A model generated the notes under the pieces. That model made no database searches. It was not told where the DNA came from and saw only the letters and a program-made list of their open reading frames with translations. Positions 1 to 10,773 of a stretch of DNA of 64,000 bases are shown piece by piece (position 1 is the first letter of the stretch; each line of letters opens with the position of its first letter). The position numbers and the translations under genes were made by a program. The DNA comes from Anaeramoeba flamelloides (taxonomy: Eukaryota; Metamonada; Anaeramoebidae), in assembly GCA_027625915.1 (NCBI GenBank), contig JANTQA010000023.1:19096001-19160000 (forward strand), in the 5' to 3' direction.

Positions 1-245
1 TTCAGTGTCAGTTCAGTAATAAAAAATCCGTAATGCTCATTTCAAATATTATGAAACATTTTTATTTAATTTTTGGTTTTATTTTTTTATACTTTTTAAT
101 ATATCAGGTTTTTATATATTTAAAATGGCTTGAAAGTGAATAACAGATCAGATTTAGTTATTAATTGATTTTGAATACTAAATTATATATATATATATAT
201 ATATTCACTTTATTATTTCAGGTAAGTCCCAATATTTGAAAAAGA
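1..245 (+). repeat. Dispersed repeat A, copy 1 (cut by window start)
   Basis: This is the right part of a dispersed repeat also found near 31970-32665, 40055-40310 and 61590-62285. The copies share a block beginning CAGTGAAAGTTCAGTAATAA, then a T-rich stretch, then a TA microsatellite (here 188-208) and a short tail containing AGGTAAGTC or a variant. The similarity is read by eye and clear over about 240 bases. I see no coding capacity, so the class is unknown. Confidence 0.7.
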
Positions 246-922
246 GTTTAGATAGTTAATAAACATTTTTTTAGATAATCTTAGTTTTTTTTCTCTTTTT
301 TGCTTTTTCTTATCAAAGTAAAGGGTTTTGGTGAAGATTTTGGTGATGATTTTGTTTAAATTATGGTTGTGTCATTTCTTAAAGAAGGTGATTGAAGTTG
401 GAAGGTGATAGAAAAATGATTTGATGAAATACATTATTGTAAATACTGTTTGAATAGGAAACTACATACTTTTACTTAACTGTGTTTTTCAAAAACAACA
501 AAATAAAATTAGAAAATAACAGTCAAAAAAAAATTAGAACATCTTAAAAGATTAACTTAAAAAAGGATTGGTCTAAAATTAAATATACTGTAATTAGGTA
601 TAAATGTTATTTTTCTCAAGTAAAAATAATAAAAAAAATATAAAAAATAAGGTGATCTTTTTCAGATCTAAATCACTTAAAATAAAGTATCTTTCAAAAT
701 AAAAATCCCATTAAAAATCAAATTTTAAAGAGCTATATTTTTAATAATTAAAGTTATCTATTATAATATAAAAATTTCGATTTTAATATTCAATACTATA
801 CTCAGGAGATATTTATTTTTTGTCTAAAAATAAAAGAAAAAACAATAAAAAAAACTGTGAAAAAAAATTGGGACATTTATTTTGAAAGAAACATTACATA
901 AAAAATAGAAAATTCAAAAAAA

Positions 923-1051
923 TTAAGAAAATCCATTTATTGATTCTCCTTCCATTTGAATAACTAAATCTAATCTTTTTTTTTAGATTTGAAACCAATT
1001 TTTCATTAATTCATCTGTTACTTCTTTCTAATTTTTCATTTTGTTTTCCAT
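923..1051 (-). pseudogene. Coding-like fragment with two internal stops
   Basis: One minus-strand frame starts at an ATG (1051) and ends at TAA (923). It reads as ordinary, charged, coding-like protein (for example KEVTDELMKNWFQI and KKRLDLVIQMEGESINGFS) but contains one TAG and one TAA. A pyrimidine tract and CAACAG lie just upstream on this strand and could be an intron end. Both stops sit where a Gln codon would arise by reversing a single C-to-T change. No family is recognised. It may be a decayed gene end or chance; other genes here show that TAA and TAG are true stops. Confidence 0.2.
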
Positions 1052-1194
1052 TTTAATCAAAACACTGTTGAAAAAATAAAAAAGAGAAAAAATGATTTAT
1101 TTGTAAACTTTTCATTGTGAGAGGAAAAACTTCAAAACGATACAAAACCAATTCAAAATTCAAATGTAACATGAGCCATTTATTATAAAATTTC

Positions 1195-1510
1195 GTTTAT
1201 TAGTTATTGATTTCTTAAAGTTATTTTAGAAAAAAAGGAAATTTTAAAAATGAAGAAAATGGAAAATTTATTATCCAAAAAATAGAGTAAATTTTTACAA
1301 AAAATTCCTACCCGAAATTTCAAAAAAGCCAAAAATTTACTAAAAAAATTCCACATTCCAAAAAATTTTCAACGTATTCGATTTATAATTAAAAACTTAT
1401 TCAAAATATAAAGGATTTTACTGCCAAAATTGGTTTGAACTTGGGTATACTATTGGGTACTGAATTACTTGTTTTCTGGAATTATTAAAAAAAAAAAAAC
1501 AATGTTTTTA
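1195..1510 (+). repeat. Tc1/mariner-like MITE family B, degenerate copy
   Basis: This stretch matches the middle and right parts of the family B elements at 4120-4601 and 7981-8464. It shares the blocks around TTCTTAAAGTT, the AAAAAATAGAG stretch, the TTTTCAAC block and GAACTTGGGTATACTATT. The inverted ends are not recognisable, so this is an old, truncated copy. Confidence 0.5.
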
Positions 1511-1852
1511 TTTGAAAGAGGGGTTTTATTTTCTAATTATGATTATGGGAAAGGGCATTTTGAACAACGAAAGATTGGAAATATGTAAATTTTGATATTA
1601 AAAAATAGAATCAAATTAATAAATTGCCTAGATGAGGTTAAATCATACATTTCATAAAAAAAAACACAAATTACACATAAAAATCAAAAATTTTTTTGGG
1701 ATCCCAACAAGATACCATTTTATTATTAAAAAATATTAGTCACTCCATCCAAAAGTAATTTTTTAATTTATTTGAGAAAAAAAGTTGGTATTGTTGATTA
1801 AATCGGCTTTTTTGGGAAGTCTAATTTTCTTGACATCCCAAGATCCAGTTTA

Positions 1853-2140
1853 TTACTTTTCTTCCAGGGGTTTAGAAACCTGAATAACAATCCCACCAAA
1901 TCTTGCTTCGTCGGCAAAACACTTTACGTTTTTTATGTAGCAAGTATGTTCCCTTCCAAATTTTTTTTCTCCTTCTATTTGGCTTAGAAAGCCACCACTC
2001 ATATCCTCGTTAAAAAAATTAATTTGTTTGCCTTCTTTCGTAAACACTCCTGTAGATCGGCATTCTCCACAAACGTAATGTGGGTACCGAGGAGAAATTT
2101 CAACATTCTTTTTACAAATAGGACATTTTTGTTCTTCCAT
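1853..2140 (-). CDS. Small four-cysteine zinc-binding protein
   Basis: A 95-residue protein. The first in-frame ATG is at 2140; the codon four positions upstream is GTG and is unlikely to start translation in a eukaryote. Residues 6-27 hold CPIC and CGEC pairs 14 residues apart (C6, C9, C24, C27), which looks like a zinc ribbon. The rest is compact and well conserved in style, with PRYPHYVC, NEDMSGGF and ADEARFGGIVIQ. I recall similar uncharacterised small proteins with the ADEARFGGIVIQ ending, but cannot verify that without a search. No intron is needed. Its role is unknown; the metal site is inferred from the cysteine spacing. Confidence 0.75.
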   Translation of the reverse strand: MEEQKCPICKKNVEISPRYPHYVCGECRSTGVFTKEGKQINFFNEDMSGGFLSQIEGEKKFGREHTCYIKNVKCFADEARFGGIVIQVSKPLEEK

Positions 2141-2224
2141 TTTTTGTTTCACAAATCAAAAAAAGATTAAAAAAAAAAATAAATTAGAAAAAATGATAAG
2201 TGTAAAAAGAAAGAAACTTACTAT

Positions 2225-2455
2225 TTGTTTTAAAATAAATGGAACAAAATTTTCATTCAGCTTTCCAAAAAAGATTTTAATAATCATGTTACAATTTCAA
2301 TCTTTTATTTCTTAAAATCAGCTAAACCATTAATTTCCCTCTGAGAATTGGGACTTTTGATGTTTGATATTAATTATTGAGAGATGTGTTTTTAGGAAAG
2401 CTAAATGAAAATTTGGATCTTTTTATTTTGCAATTAACAGTAACTGAAGTTGAAT
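2225..2455 (+). repeat. Short inverted-repeat element, family M copy 1
   Basis: Inverted ends of roughly 37 bases face each other: the left end reads AAAATTTTCATTCAGCTTTC, and its reverse complement ends the right side (GGAAAGCTAAATGAAAATTT). Related ends occur at 2632-2872 and 24330-24530. There is no coding sequence. It is probably a non-autonomous DNA transposon. Confidence 0.5.
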
Positions 2456-2631
2456 TCAAATACACTTCAAGATTCAGTTTTTTGATATTTGTTGTTTTTT
2501 CTCAAAAATTTCTCAAATGGTTTAATTTTTGAAATTTCTGAACTCACTTCATACAATCAAAACAATATTTATTTAACCACCATTTAACAGATTTTTCTAT
2601 GAAAAGTATCATTAACGTTGAACTTAAAATA

Positions 2632-2872
2632 TAAAGATCTAAATTTTCATTTAGCTTTCCAAAAAATTAAAACCAATCACCAAAAGTCACCAATTCTCCA
2701 AAAGGACAATTTATTAATTTAAGCTTGATTTTTGGAATAAAAATTTGAAATGTTAGATGATTGAGGAGCTTTTTTTTGAAAAGGTGAATGAAAATTTTGT
2801 TCAATTTATTTTTGAACAAATAGCAAACACAGAACAAGCAACAAAAAATCTTCAAGTTAAAATAGAAAAGCA
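2632..2872 (+). repeat. Short inverted-repeat element, family M copy 2
   Basis: The left end carries AAATTTTCATTTAGCTTTCC. The right end carries its approximate reverse complement (GGTGAATGAAAATTTTGTTC). Size and layout match the copy at 2225-2455. The minus-strand frame reading through it is not a credible gene. Confidence 0.4.
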
Positions 2873-3197
2873 AATTCGCAAAATAAAATTTACCACAATT
2901 TGAAATTGAAAAATAAAGTAAAAATTTTTTTTTTCAATCAAATAAACTTACTTTTCTATTTTCGTTAACTATATATTGTTTTAGAAAGTTTGATTCATTT
3001 TTTATTTTCAGAAAAGTCCATAATCAAATCTATTTCAAAATTCTTTAAAAATAATTATTTCCAACAAAAGAAGGAAGAAATCTTATCGTCTGAAAAGGAA
3101 GTCCATATAAATAAACTTTAATAATGGAACCCTTAAATTTTGAATCTCTTAATATAAAGAATTTAATTTATTTAAACAAAATACAATCTTTATTTTG

Positions 3198-3682
3198 AGT
3201 GTAGTGGTGGATATAACCCGTTCAGACAACCTTTAACCCATTACAAAAAATTAACTCTTGTTTTTTTTTTCAGACTTGGGTATTGGAAGACCAAAAATCT
3301 CTTATAGATTCTTGGTTCAGAACCAAATTGACTTTAGAGGTTAGATCTTTGATTAACCAAAATGGCTCAATTATACTAAATGCTTTTGTTTCAAAAATTT
3401 CATCTTATTTAGAAAATTTGTGAGATTAAATGATTTTTTTTTAAAAATTCAAAAAATGTAATTTGTCTCATTTTTTTTTGTCAAAAAATTACATTTTAAT
3501 CTTCTAGTATCTTCATAATTCTTTTTTAAAATTTATTTAAAAAACCCAATTTCTTGTTTATATATTGTTGTCATCCCATTGATTTATTTCTTTTATTTCT
3601 AGAGTCAGCCAATATTTTTTGCATGAGTTAAATTTTAGTAATGGGTTAAAATAAAAAACACGGGTTAATTACATCACTATAC
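3198..3682 (+). repeat. Inverted-repeat element, family N
   Basis: Imperfect inverted ends of about 58 bases flank a 485-base element. The left end includes AGTGTAGTGGTG, AACCCG and TTTAACCCATTAC; the right end holds the reverse complements of these blocks in reverse order. The interior contains a pyrimidine tract with CAG at 3271-3273, followed by an open frame to 3422, which I do not accept as a host exon because it sits inside the element. Confidence 0.5.
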
Positions 3683-4119
3683 TTTAATAAAAATATAATT
3701 TTTTTTTCAAAGAACAGTTCAAAAGAAATTTTACTCTTAATTGAATAAACAAAATATAGGAAATAAAAAACAAAAAATTAAAAAATACGAATAAAATATT
3801 ATTTTAAAACCTGTAAAATCAAACTTATCATTCTAAAGAAATACTTTTGGATTTGATTATTTATAATTAATAATTTATATCCCAATCTTGGTTGTTTCAG
3901 TGAGTTAGCAACTACCCAAATACCACAAATTAAATATATCAAAATATTTTATTATTATTTCTTAATTTTTTAAAGATTTTCAAACTAATAATTCCTATTA
4001 AAAATAAAAAATTAAAAGATATTATTATTAAATAACTGATTTTAATTAGAATTATCCGTTTTTTATATTCTTAATATATGAAAAAGTATATTACATAAAA
4101 TTTTAAAAATCAAGAAATT

Positions 4120-4601
4120 TACTGTAGTCAAAATAACCCATGCAAAAAAAATAATGCTTGTTTCAAAATAAAAAGCGTGTTTTTTTTTGTTATAGTTGAC
4201 CAATACATTAACTAATCAAAGAAACCAATAATAAACCCTAAAAAAATATTGTATTGGTTTCTTAAAGTTCTATTATTTAAAAAGAAATTCTAAAAATGAA
4301 GGATCAAATTGCCAAATTTATCTTAAAAAATAGAGTTAAATTTTGGATAAAATTTTAATCATAAAAAAAACAAAAAAATTCAAAAAAATTGAGAATATTA
4401 TGGAAAATTTTCAACAAAATGCATGAATAATTTAAATTTTACTTTAAATATCAAGGAGTTTACTTTCAAAATTTATTTGAACTTAGGTATACTATTTGAT
4501 AGTAGATTGGATGTTACCTTGGTAGAAGAATAAAAAAAGCACGGATAATATTTTGAAACACGGATTATAGTCGTTGTGAACGCTTTATTTTGATCACTGT
4601 A
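4120..4601 (+). mobile_element. Tc1/mariner-like MITE, family B copy 2
   Basis: A 482-base element with imperfect inverted ends: TACTGTAGTCAAAATAA at the left and, read inward from the right, TACAGTGATCAAAATAA. Both ends sit on TA, as expected for the TA target duplication of Tc1/mariner elements. It has no transposase, so it would have to move in trans. Copy 3 lies head to head with it about 400 bases away. Confidence 0.75.
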
Positions 4602-4997
4602 ATAGATATTTATGAAATAAATAGAAGATCAATTTTGATCTGATCTCGTATATTTCAAATATTTGATTTATTTTTATAGTATTTTTAAAATAAGATGATT
4701 GGTTTAATGTTGTTTCTCAAATTATCAATGTTTATTGATAAAAGTGAAATTTCATCAAAATAACAATCTTTTTCTTATTTTTCTTTTTTTAAAATGATGC
4801 AAAAATCTCAAATTAAAAGGATCAAATCTTTTGAATAAAAATTTAATTGGGAAAAATTCACTCTTTTAAAAAATGATAATACATTTCTTTAAAGTTGATA
4901 AATGTAGTTTCTTATTGGTCTTAATTTTGTCCGTGTGAAAATAATTGCTAGATTACCTTTGGAGAAAAAAAAATTAACAACGAGTTAACAGTTACTC

Positions 4998-5448
4998 TAC
5001 AGTGATCAACAAAATGCTGCCCAAAGACTAGAATCAGTGATTTGAAATATCGTCCGTGCTTTTTTTTTCTTCTTGTTCCAATACAAAACACAAATTACTA
5101 ACCAACAGTATACCTAAGTTCTAATCAATTTTGCAAGTAAATATCTTGTTCTTTTCAGTAAAATTTAAATTATGAATGCAAATTGTTGAAAATTTTTTGT
5201 TTTTTTGATTGATAAAAATCTTAAAAAATTAACTCTATTTTTTGAGATAAATTTTCCTATTTGATCCTTCATTTTTATAATTTCTTTTTGAATAATAGAA
5301 CTTTAAGAAACAAATATCATGTATAATTAGGGATTATTGTTGGTTTCTTTGATTGGTTGATATATAGGTCTTCTAGAACAAAAAACCACGCTTTTTATTT
5401 TGAAACACAGATTAGTTTTTTTTCCACTTATTGGTTTTGACAACAGTA
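4998..5448 (-). mobile_element. Tc1/mariner-like MITE, family B copy 3 (inverted)
   Basis: This is the reverse complement of the family B consensus. It starts TACAGTGATCAA and ends at TTGACAACAGTA, with recognisable internal blocks (GTATACCTAAGTTC, TTGATCCTTCATTTTTA, TTCTTTGATTGGTTGATATA). Together with copy 2 it makes a large, imperfect inverted pair spanning 4120-5448. Confidence 0.7.
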
Positions 5449-5489
5449 GTACTTTTTATAAATATCATTGTTTTTTTTTAGGTAATTGT

Positions 5490-5720
5490 TGAAAAGGTAA
5501 ATAAGGATTTCAATTGACAACCCAAAATTCAAAAGTTATTCTTGAACACCTTTCAATTTATTGGACTTGGAATCTTCAATTCAGATTTCGAATAAAAAAT
5601 AAATTGATAAAAATTGCCTTTTTGAACCACTATTAAAACCCATACCAAGTCCAAGATTGATCAACTAAGAACCAAATTAAAGAAATCATTACACCAGATA
5701 CAAGATAATCTTTTTTTCAA
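5490..5720 (-). repeat. Partial copy of inverted-repeat element I
   Basis: The segment near 5626-5715 matches the right arm of the element at 38485-38995, with blocks TACCAAGTC, AGATTGATCA and AAGAACCAAATTAA in the same order. Only one arm and part of the interior are present, so this copy is truncated. Confidence 0.5.
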
Positions 5721-5814
5721 ATTTAAGGTAGTGTATCCTTAAATTTATCTTGTTAGATACTTACAAAATAATTTTCTTTTTGGAAGGAAACGATTGAGAT
5801 TGGATTTATTGTTC

Positions 5815-5846
<32 letters not shown>

Positions 5847-7073
5847 GATTGAATTAAACCCCAATTCAAAATTTTTAACACACCAAAATTCAATTTGTGA
5901 AAAGAAAAAAACTTATTTAATCAATTAAAGAAGATTTACCAAATTAGAACCATTCACTAATTGAAATTTTAACACTTGTTTATAAATTACAATACTCACA
6001 AAACAAAAAATAAATAATTATCAATACAAATAAATCAAGGGTGTGTTAAAAATTTTGGAGAGAGCAAAACAAAAAAAATACATTAGTAAATTGGTTTAAA
6101 TTCTATTAGGAATATTGATCGATCAAATGGTTAGATACTACCAACTAATTTTATTTGAGTTCTTCTATTTGGAACAACTCAACTTTAACATAATATCAAT
6201 TGTTCAAAAAAATTTTGATCCAATGAAACAAATTAAGTAATTCAAACAATGAAATGAAAATAAAAACTAAAAGATGAAAAAATGATTTTTCTATTTCACA
6301 AAAATCAAAATTATTTCCAATTTCACTGAAATTGTATTATTGTGATTGTTTGGAACTTTTTAGCTGTGTGGAAAATTTTGAATTTTAGTTTATAATTAGT
6401 TCAAGGAAAGGGAGGTATTATAAAAATTTAATTTCTTCACATCAAAGCTGTAAGGGATAGTGCTATGAACTTGAAATAATTATGAAAATTTATCTCATTG
6501 TCAAAATATTGAATATCTTGAGAGAGAAGAGAAGCAAGCCAATAGGATTATAACAACTAAAAAACAAGAAAATGGGATCTTAAAATTATAATTAACAAAG
6601 AATTATGAAGATGGTGAAAGATTAAATAACAAATTTTTGGAAAAAAAAATGATAAAAATAATTTTTTAGAATTTTTATACAAAAATGACCTTTAATATTT
6701 CCAAATTATTAATTATTCTGAAATTTTTAAAGATAAAACAAATAATATTTTTTAACTATTTACTTTAATACAATATCACACCACCAAAACTAATTTAAAT
6801 ATAAACCAAATTTGTGTTTATGTACCTTTCCATGTCTTCAAATAAGTTAGATTGTCAAAAAAAAAGAGTCAAAATTTAGGAATGGAATAAAGGTTCCATT
6901 CATGTTTTTTTTTCACACTCTAATACTTAAATATGTAAAATTAATGTTTTTTTTTCACTAAATCACAAATAAGGTATAATTTCGATAAAATTATAAAAAA
7001 AAAGAAAAAAATGAAATCATATTTGTTGGAACACAATATTTTCACATAAAGTTGATTTAAATATCATTAAAAG
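5721..7073. other. AT-rich intergenic stretch
   Basis: No gene is supported here. It holds a TA microsatellite (about 5817-5845) and a pair of inverted blocks, AAAATTTTTAACACACC at 5866 and its reverse complement near 6041, about 160 bases apart. A 30-codon open frame near 6490-6590 (ending ENGILKL) reads like protein, but has neither a start codon nor splice support. Confidence 0.5.
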
Positions 7074-7583
7074 TCATATTAACTTTAAAAAAAAAGAATA
7101 ATTTTGTACATCTACCCCTTTAGCCACATCGAGTAAACTACATTTGTTGCCATTGCTTTCTGACTTGATAAATTCCCCATGAAGAGAATAAATATCGGTA
7201 GTTTGGTTTATTAAACACTTTGGCTGAGATTCTCAACAACAACATTAATCAATTTAAATTGAGATCTTTTAATTTATTTTTTTGAGTTGATTATTTTTGA
7301 ATTAAAAAAAATTGAAAACAGTCAAAAAACTACTTTTAAAAATAGATAATTTTTTCCTTATGATACACAATGATGTTTGGTTATGGGCTTTGTTATTGAT
7401 GAAAATTTATATGCAAAAATGAATGATCTATCATTTTCTTGCGAAAATATAGCATCTTCTTGTGAAAAAAGGTCCATATATTACTTTTTAAACCAATTGA
7501 TCAATATCAAAAAAGTCAATGAATTGAAAAAAATTCCCAATTTAGTACAACCTTTTTACTTTTTAATGAACAAAAAAAATTAA
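7074..7583. other. Coding-like island, gene model unresolved
   Basis: This stretch is clearly richer in G and C than its flanks, and several frames are open. Plus strand: ATG at 7383 to TAA at 7583 gives 66 residues (MGFVIDENLYAKMNDLSF...). Minus strand: an ATG near 7470 opens MDLFSQEDAIFSQENDRS..., with a possible GTATCA donor. A second minus frame, 7074-7223, follows a CTCAG and contains GNKCSLLDVAKGVDVQNY before a stop. A third minus frame, 7138-7245, starts MLLLRISAKV. At most one of these can be the real gene. No family is recognised. Confidence 0.25.
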
Positions 7584-7980
7584 ATAAGACACAAAAAAAA
7601 AATAATTAATCTTAAAATATATTTTGTTATAATGCTTAATTCTTTCAGATATGACACAAAAGGTTTTATTCTTTGAGAATAGTGTTTAGATTGAAAAAAA
7701 AAAAAAACAAAGATTTTCATATGAAAAATATTTTTTGTACCTTATTGCTTTTTTTTTTCCTTATTTTATTGTTTGGAGTATGTTTTAAAAACTTTTAATA
7801 TTGTATTCAAATACTAGTAAACAAATTCGAGTAATCAAAATTCATTTGTATTGTTTCAAGATTTGAAATTATTCAATACGTTTATGGACCAATCTAATAA
7901 CTCCAGATCAACTTGTTGTTATCTTTCTCTCAAAACCATTTTCAGAAAAAAAAATTTGAAAACTGTTTTAAAATTTTTTC

Positions 7981-8464
7981 TACTGTAGTCAAAATAAAGC
8001 ATGCAAAAAAAATTAATGCTTGCTTCAAAATAATAAGCCTGTTTTTTTTGTTCAAGTAGACCTATACAATAACCTATCAAAGAAACTGTCAATAGATGAT
8101 AAAAAAAATATGGTATTGATTTAGTAAAGTTCTATCATTTTAAAAAAAATTCTAAAAACAAAGGATCAAATTTCAAAATTTATCTCAAAAAATAGAGAAA
8201 ATTTTTATGAAAATTTATTAATCATAAAAAAATAAAAAAATTCAAAAAATTTAGAATATTCTGGAAAATTTTCAACTATTTGCACGAATAATTTAAATTT
8301 TACTTAAAATAACCAAGATTTTTACTTTAAAAATTGATTTGAACTTAGGTCTACTATTGTGAAGTAAATTGGATGTTCCCTTGGAACAATAAGAAAAAAA
8401 AGTACGGAAAATATTTTGAAACACCGATTATAGTCTTTGTTCACACATTATTTTAATCACAGCA
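7981..8464 (+). mobile_element. Tc1/mariner-like MITE, family B copy 4
   Basis: A 484-base element that starts TACTGTAGTCAAAATAA and ends in TTTTAATCACAGCA, with a decayed right terminus. Internal blocks match copies 2 and 3, and it lies in the same orientation as copy 2. There is no transposase. Confidence 0.7.
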
Positions 8465-9070
8465 CATTAATTATTCATAATCATTCATTATAAATTTCTT
8501 TCTTTCTTTTTTAACTGGTTCCAAGGAAATATAATGATCCCTAATGTACAGGTTCCTTGGTATTAAAAAACAAACAATTCTTTAAATAAAATAATTAAGG
8601 TTGAAAATCTGATTTCATTTGTCCACAGTTTCTTTACATACCAAAATTTCATTTTTTAAGTGTTTCACAAATCCATTTTTTTTTTCTCAAATTAAAGTTA
8701 AGGAATTCTCTATATATCATCAATTAAATCAAAACGCAATATGTTAATTGATAAGTTTACAATCACAAATATGATTATTGTATAAAAATAATAAAAAGAT
8801 TATTAATTTATTTATTGTTTTTTTTATTATCATTTTGCATTTTATTAAATTAAATTTTAAAAACAAAAGAATGTTTGTTTTCAAAGAAAAAATATAGTTA
8901 AATGAAAGAAAACTAAATGTTCCTTAACGTTCAAACAATTCAGGAATATCATTTTAATGCGATAAATGGGCAAGAATACCAAACAATTTTCAAATTTTTT
9001 TTTTAGTTATCCAATCTAAAATAAGAGGAGGATAACATTATAAAGTATAATTTTGCTACAAATGCCTGGA
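8465..9070. other. AT-rich intergenic stretch
   Basis: No gene is seen. A short imperfect palindromic block, GGTTCCAAGGAA and GGTTCCTTGG, occurs near 8518-8562. The remainder is A/T-rich spacer downstream of the CCCH gene. Confidence 0.5.
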
Positions 9071-9836
9071 TCAGCAATCCACTCTTTTATTTCTTTGTCT
9101 TAGTGGAAACCCTTTTTTGTTTTCCTTTATTGTTATACCTAATTGTGCATTTTGTTTCAGTTTGGAAATTAGGTATTTATCTTGGGTAAGTGGTGTTTCT
9201 TCGGTTTTCAAACGAAAATTCTCTTTATTTGATTGGAAAATGTCTTCAAAAATCTTTAGTTTGTGTTTTGTTTTTTTATTTACTTCAATTTTCTTTTTTT
9301 TCAAATTGTTTAATACAACCTTAAAGAATTTCAAAGCAAAACTACTACAAAGAGCAATGTTTTCAGGGTTTGGGGTATGAATATAATGACACCTCACACC
9401 AAACCTACATTCACCATTTTCCCAATACTGTTTACAAACTTCGGTTTTGAACTTCAAATGCTTTATTCGAACATTGAGTTCTTTTTTTCCATGAGCAAAA
9501 ACACACTTGTCTCCAAATTGACAACTTCCATTCTCTATATAATATTTACATAATTCCTTTTTTTTATTTTTTTTTGTTTCATTGTTTTTTATTTTATTGT
9601 TTTTTGTTTTTTGTTTTTTGATAATGATATATTTTTTATTATTTTTTTAAAGAATTCCTTCTTGAAGATCAAAGAAACAATATTGAAAGGGATGGGATAA
9701 AGAATAAATTTCTTACAGTCTTATAGAGATTTTTTTTGATAAGGTTGTTTTGTTTGTTATTATTTATCAATTGGCAATTGTTTTGGTTTTCATCAAAGCC
9801 AACAAGTTCTTGTTTTTTTTCTTCATTATATTCCAT
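9071..9836 (-). CDS. Tandem CCCH zinc-finger protein (tristetraprolin-like)
   Basis: Two exons. Exon 1 runs 9836-9717 (40 codons, ATG at 9836); a 160-base GTAAGA...AG intron occupies 9716-9557; exon 2 runs 9556-9071. The product has 201 residues. Finger 1 is C43-x8-C52-x5-C58-x3-H62 and finger 2 is C81-x8-C90-x5-C96-x3-H100, with the classic 18-residue spacer. Each is preceded by a K-T-E lead-in (YKTEL and FKTEV). The YKT|EL lead-in spans the splice junction, which strongly supports the join. In the tristetraprolin/ZFP36 family this pair binds AU-rich RNA elements in 3' UTRs and promotes mRNA decay; the same role here is inferred. The C-terminal half is Lys-rich and unrecognised. The intron is phase 0. 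Confidence 0.9.
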
Positions 9837-10458
9837 TCAAATATTTTTTTTTAAGATTTCAATTAATTGCAAATCACAACAGCCAATTTCTAAAATAATA
9901 AAGAATTTTTAAGCCAAAACTATTGAAGAAATAAATTATTTAATTCTGATCTTTTGAAACAATTACGGATTTTCTTTAATTGTTAATGTTTTTTAAATAC
10001 TAAGGATCGTCAAGAAAGATCAATCAATCTCAGGTATAAAAAAGAATTGAAAACCCAATTTAAAAAAATAATGATTTAATTGTATTTTTATTTTATTTTT
10101 TCAAATTATTATTTATCGGTCTGGAATATTTAAAAAAATTTTAGTCAAACTTGTTCAATTTTTTTGTTATTTTCGGGAAAAAAGAACTTTAAAAAATTTT
10201 TCATTTGTCATTTTCTGAAAAAGAAAAAAATCCAAATCAAATTTTTAGAAAATAAAACTCATTCTTAATTTTCAACTAATTTTCAATGTGATTTCCTTTT
10301 TTTACCTTGAATTCAATTTTTAGTCCTCACCTATTTAAAGTTCTTGATTTCGTTCAATTTTGAATTATCCAATTTTCTCAAAAAATTCACTTTCTTAAAA
10401 GCTGATTTTTCAGAAGTATATTTGGGTTTGTCTTTATTTTATGCTCTTACTTTTAAAA
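9837..10458. other. AT-rich spacer upstream of the CCCH gene
   Basis: It probably holds the promoter of the CCCH gene transcribed leftward. No motif stands out and no coding frame is convincing. Confidence 0.4.
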
Positions 10459-10773
10459 TACAGTCCTGTGCTCTTTTAAGACACAGGAAAAATAAAGAAA
10501 TAAGGCACAAAAAAATCCCATTAAGGCAGAAAATCAAAGTTGTCAAATAAGGCACAATTTTTCTGTGTAAATTTCCAAGATTACTCATAATATACTATTC
10601 TATATATAGATATATTGAAGAAAATACTCAAACTAACTCTGTAATTATTCGTTGAAATTATATCTTGAAATTGGGAAAGTGCCTTAAATCAAAAAATTTG
10701 TGCCTTAAAGTGAACAAAATTTTGTGCCTTATATGTTGATTTTTCCTGTGTCTTAAAATGGCAAGGGACTGTA
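10459..10773 (+). mobile_element. TA-flanked MITE, family D copy 1, with iteron arms
   Basis: A 315-base element with ends TACAGTCCTGTGCTC at the left and, inward from the right, TACAGTCCCTTGCC. Both continue into TTTTAAGACACAGGAAAAAT. Each arm carries three to four spaced copies of AAGGCACAA or a variant, 21-26 bases apart. TA at both ends and the CAGT start suggest a Tc1/mariner-type element. Reading frames across it are products of the repeat. Confidence 0.75.

Noticed and set aside
2223-2290. Minus-strand peptide MIIKIFFGKLNENF followed by GTAAGT, as a possible first exon of the zinc protein
   Set aside because: The sequence is the end of family M elements, and no acceptor with the right phase precedes the zinc-protein coding region.
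3274-3422. Exon-like plus frame after a pyrimidine tract and CAG (TWVLEDQKSLIDSWF...)
   Set aside because: It lies wholly within inverted-repeat element N and no upstream exon fits in phase.
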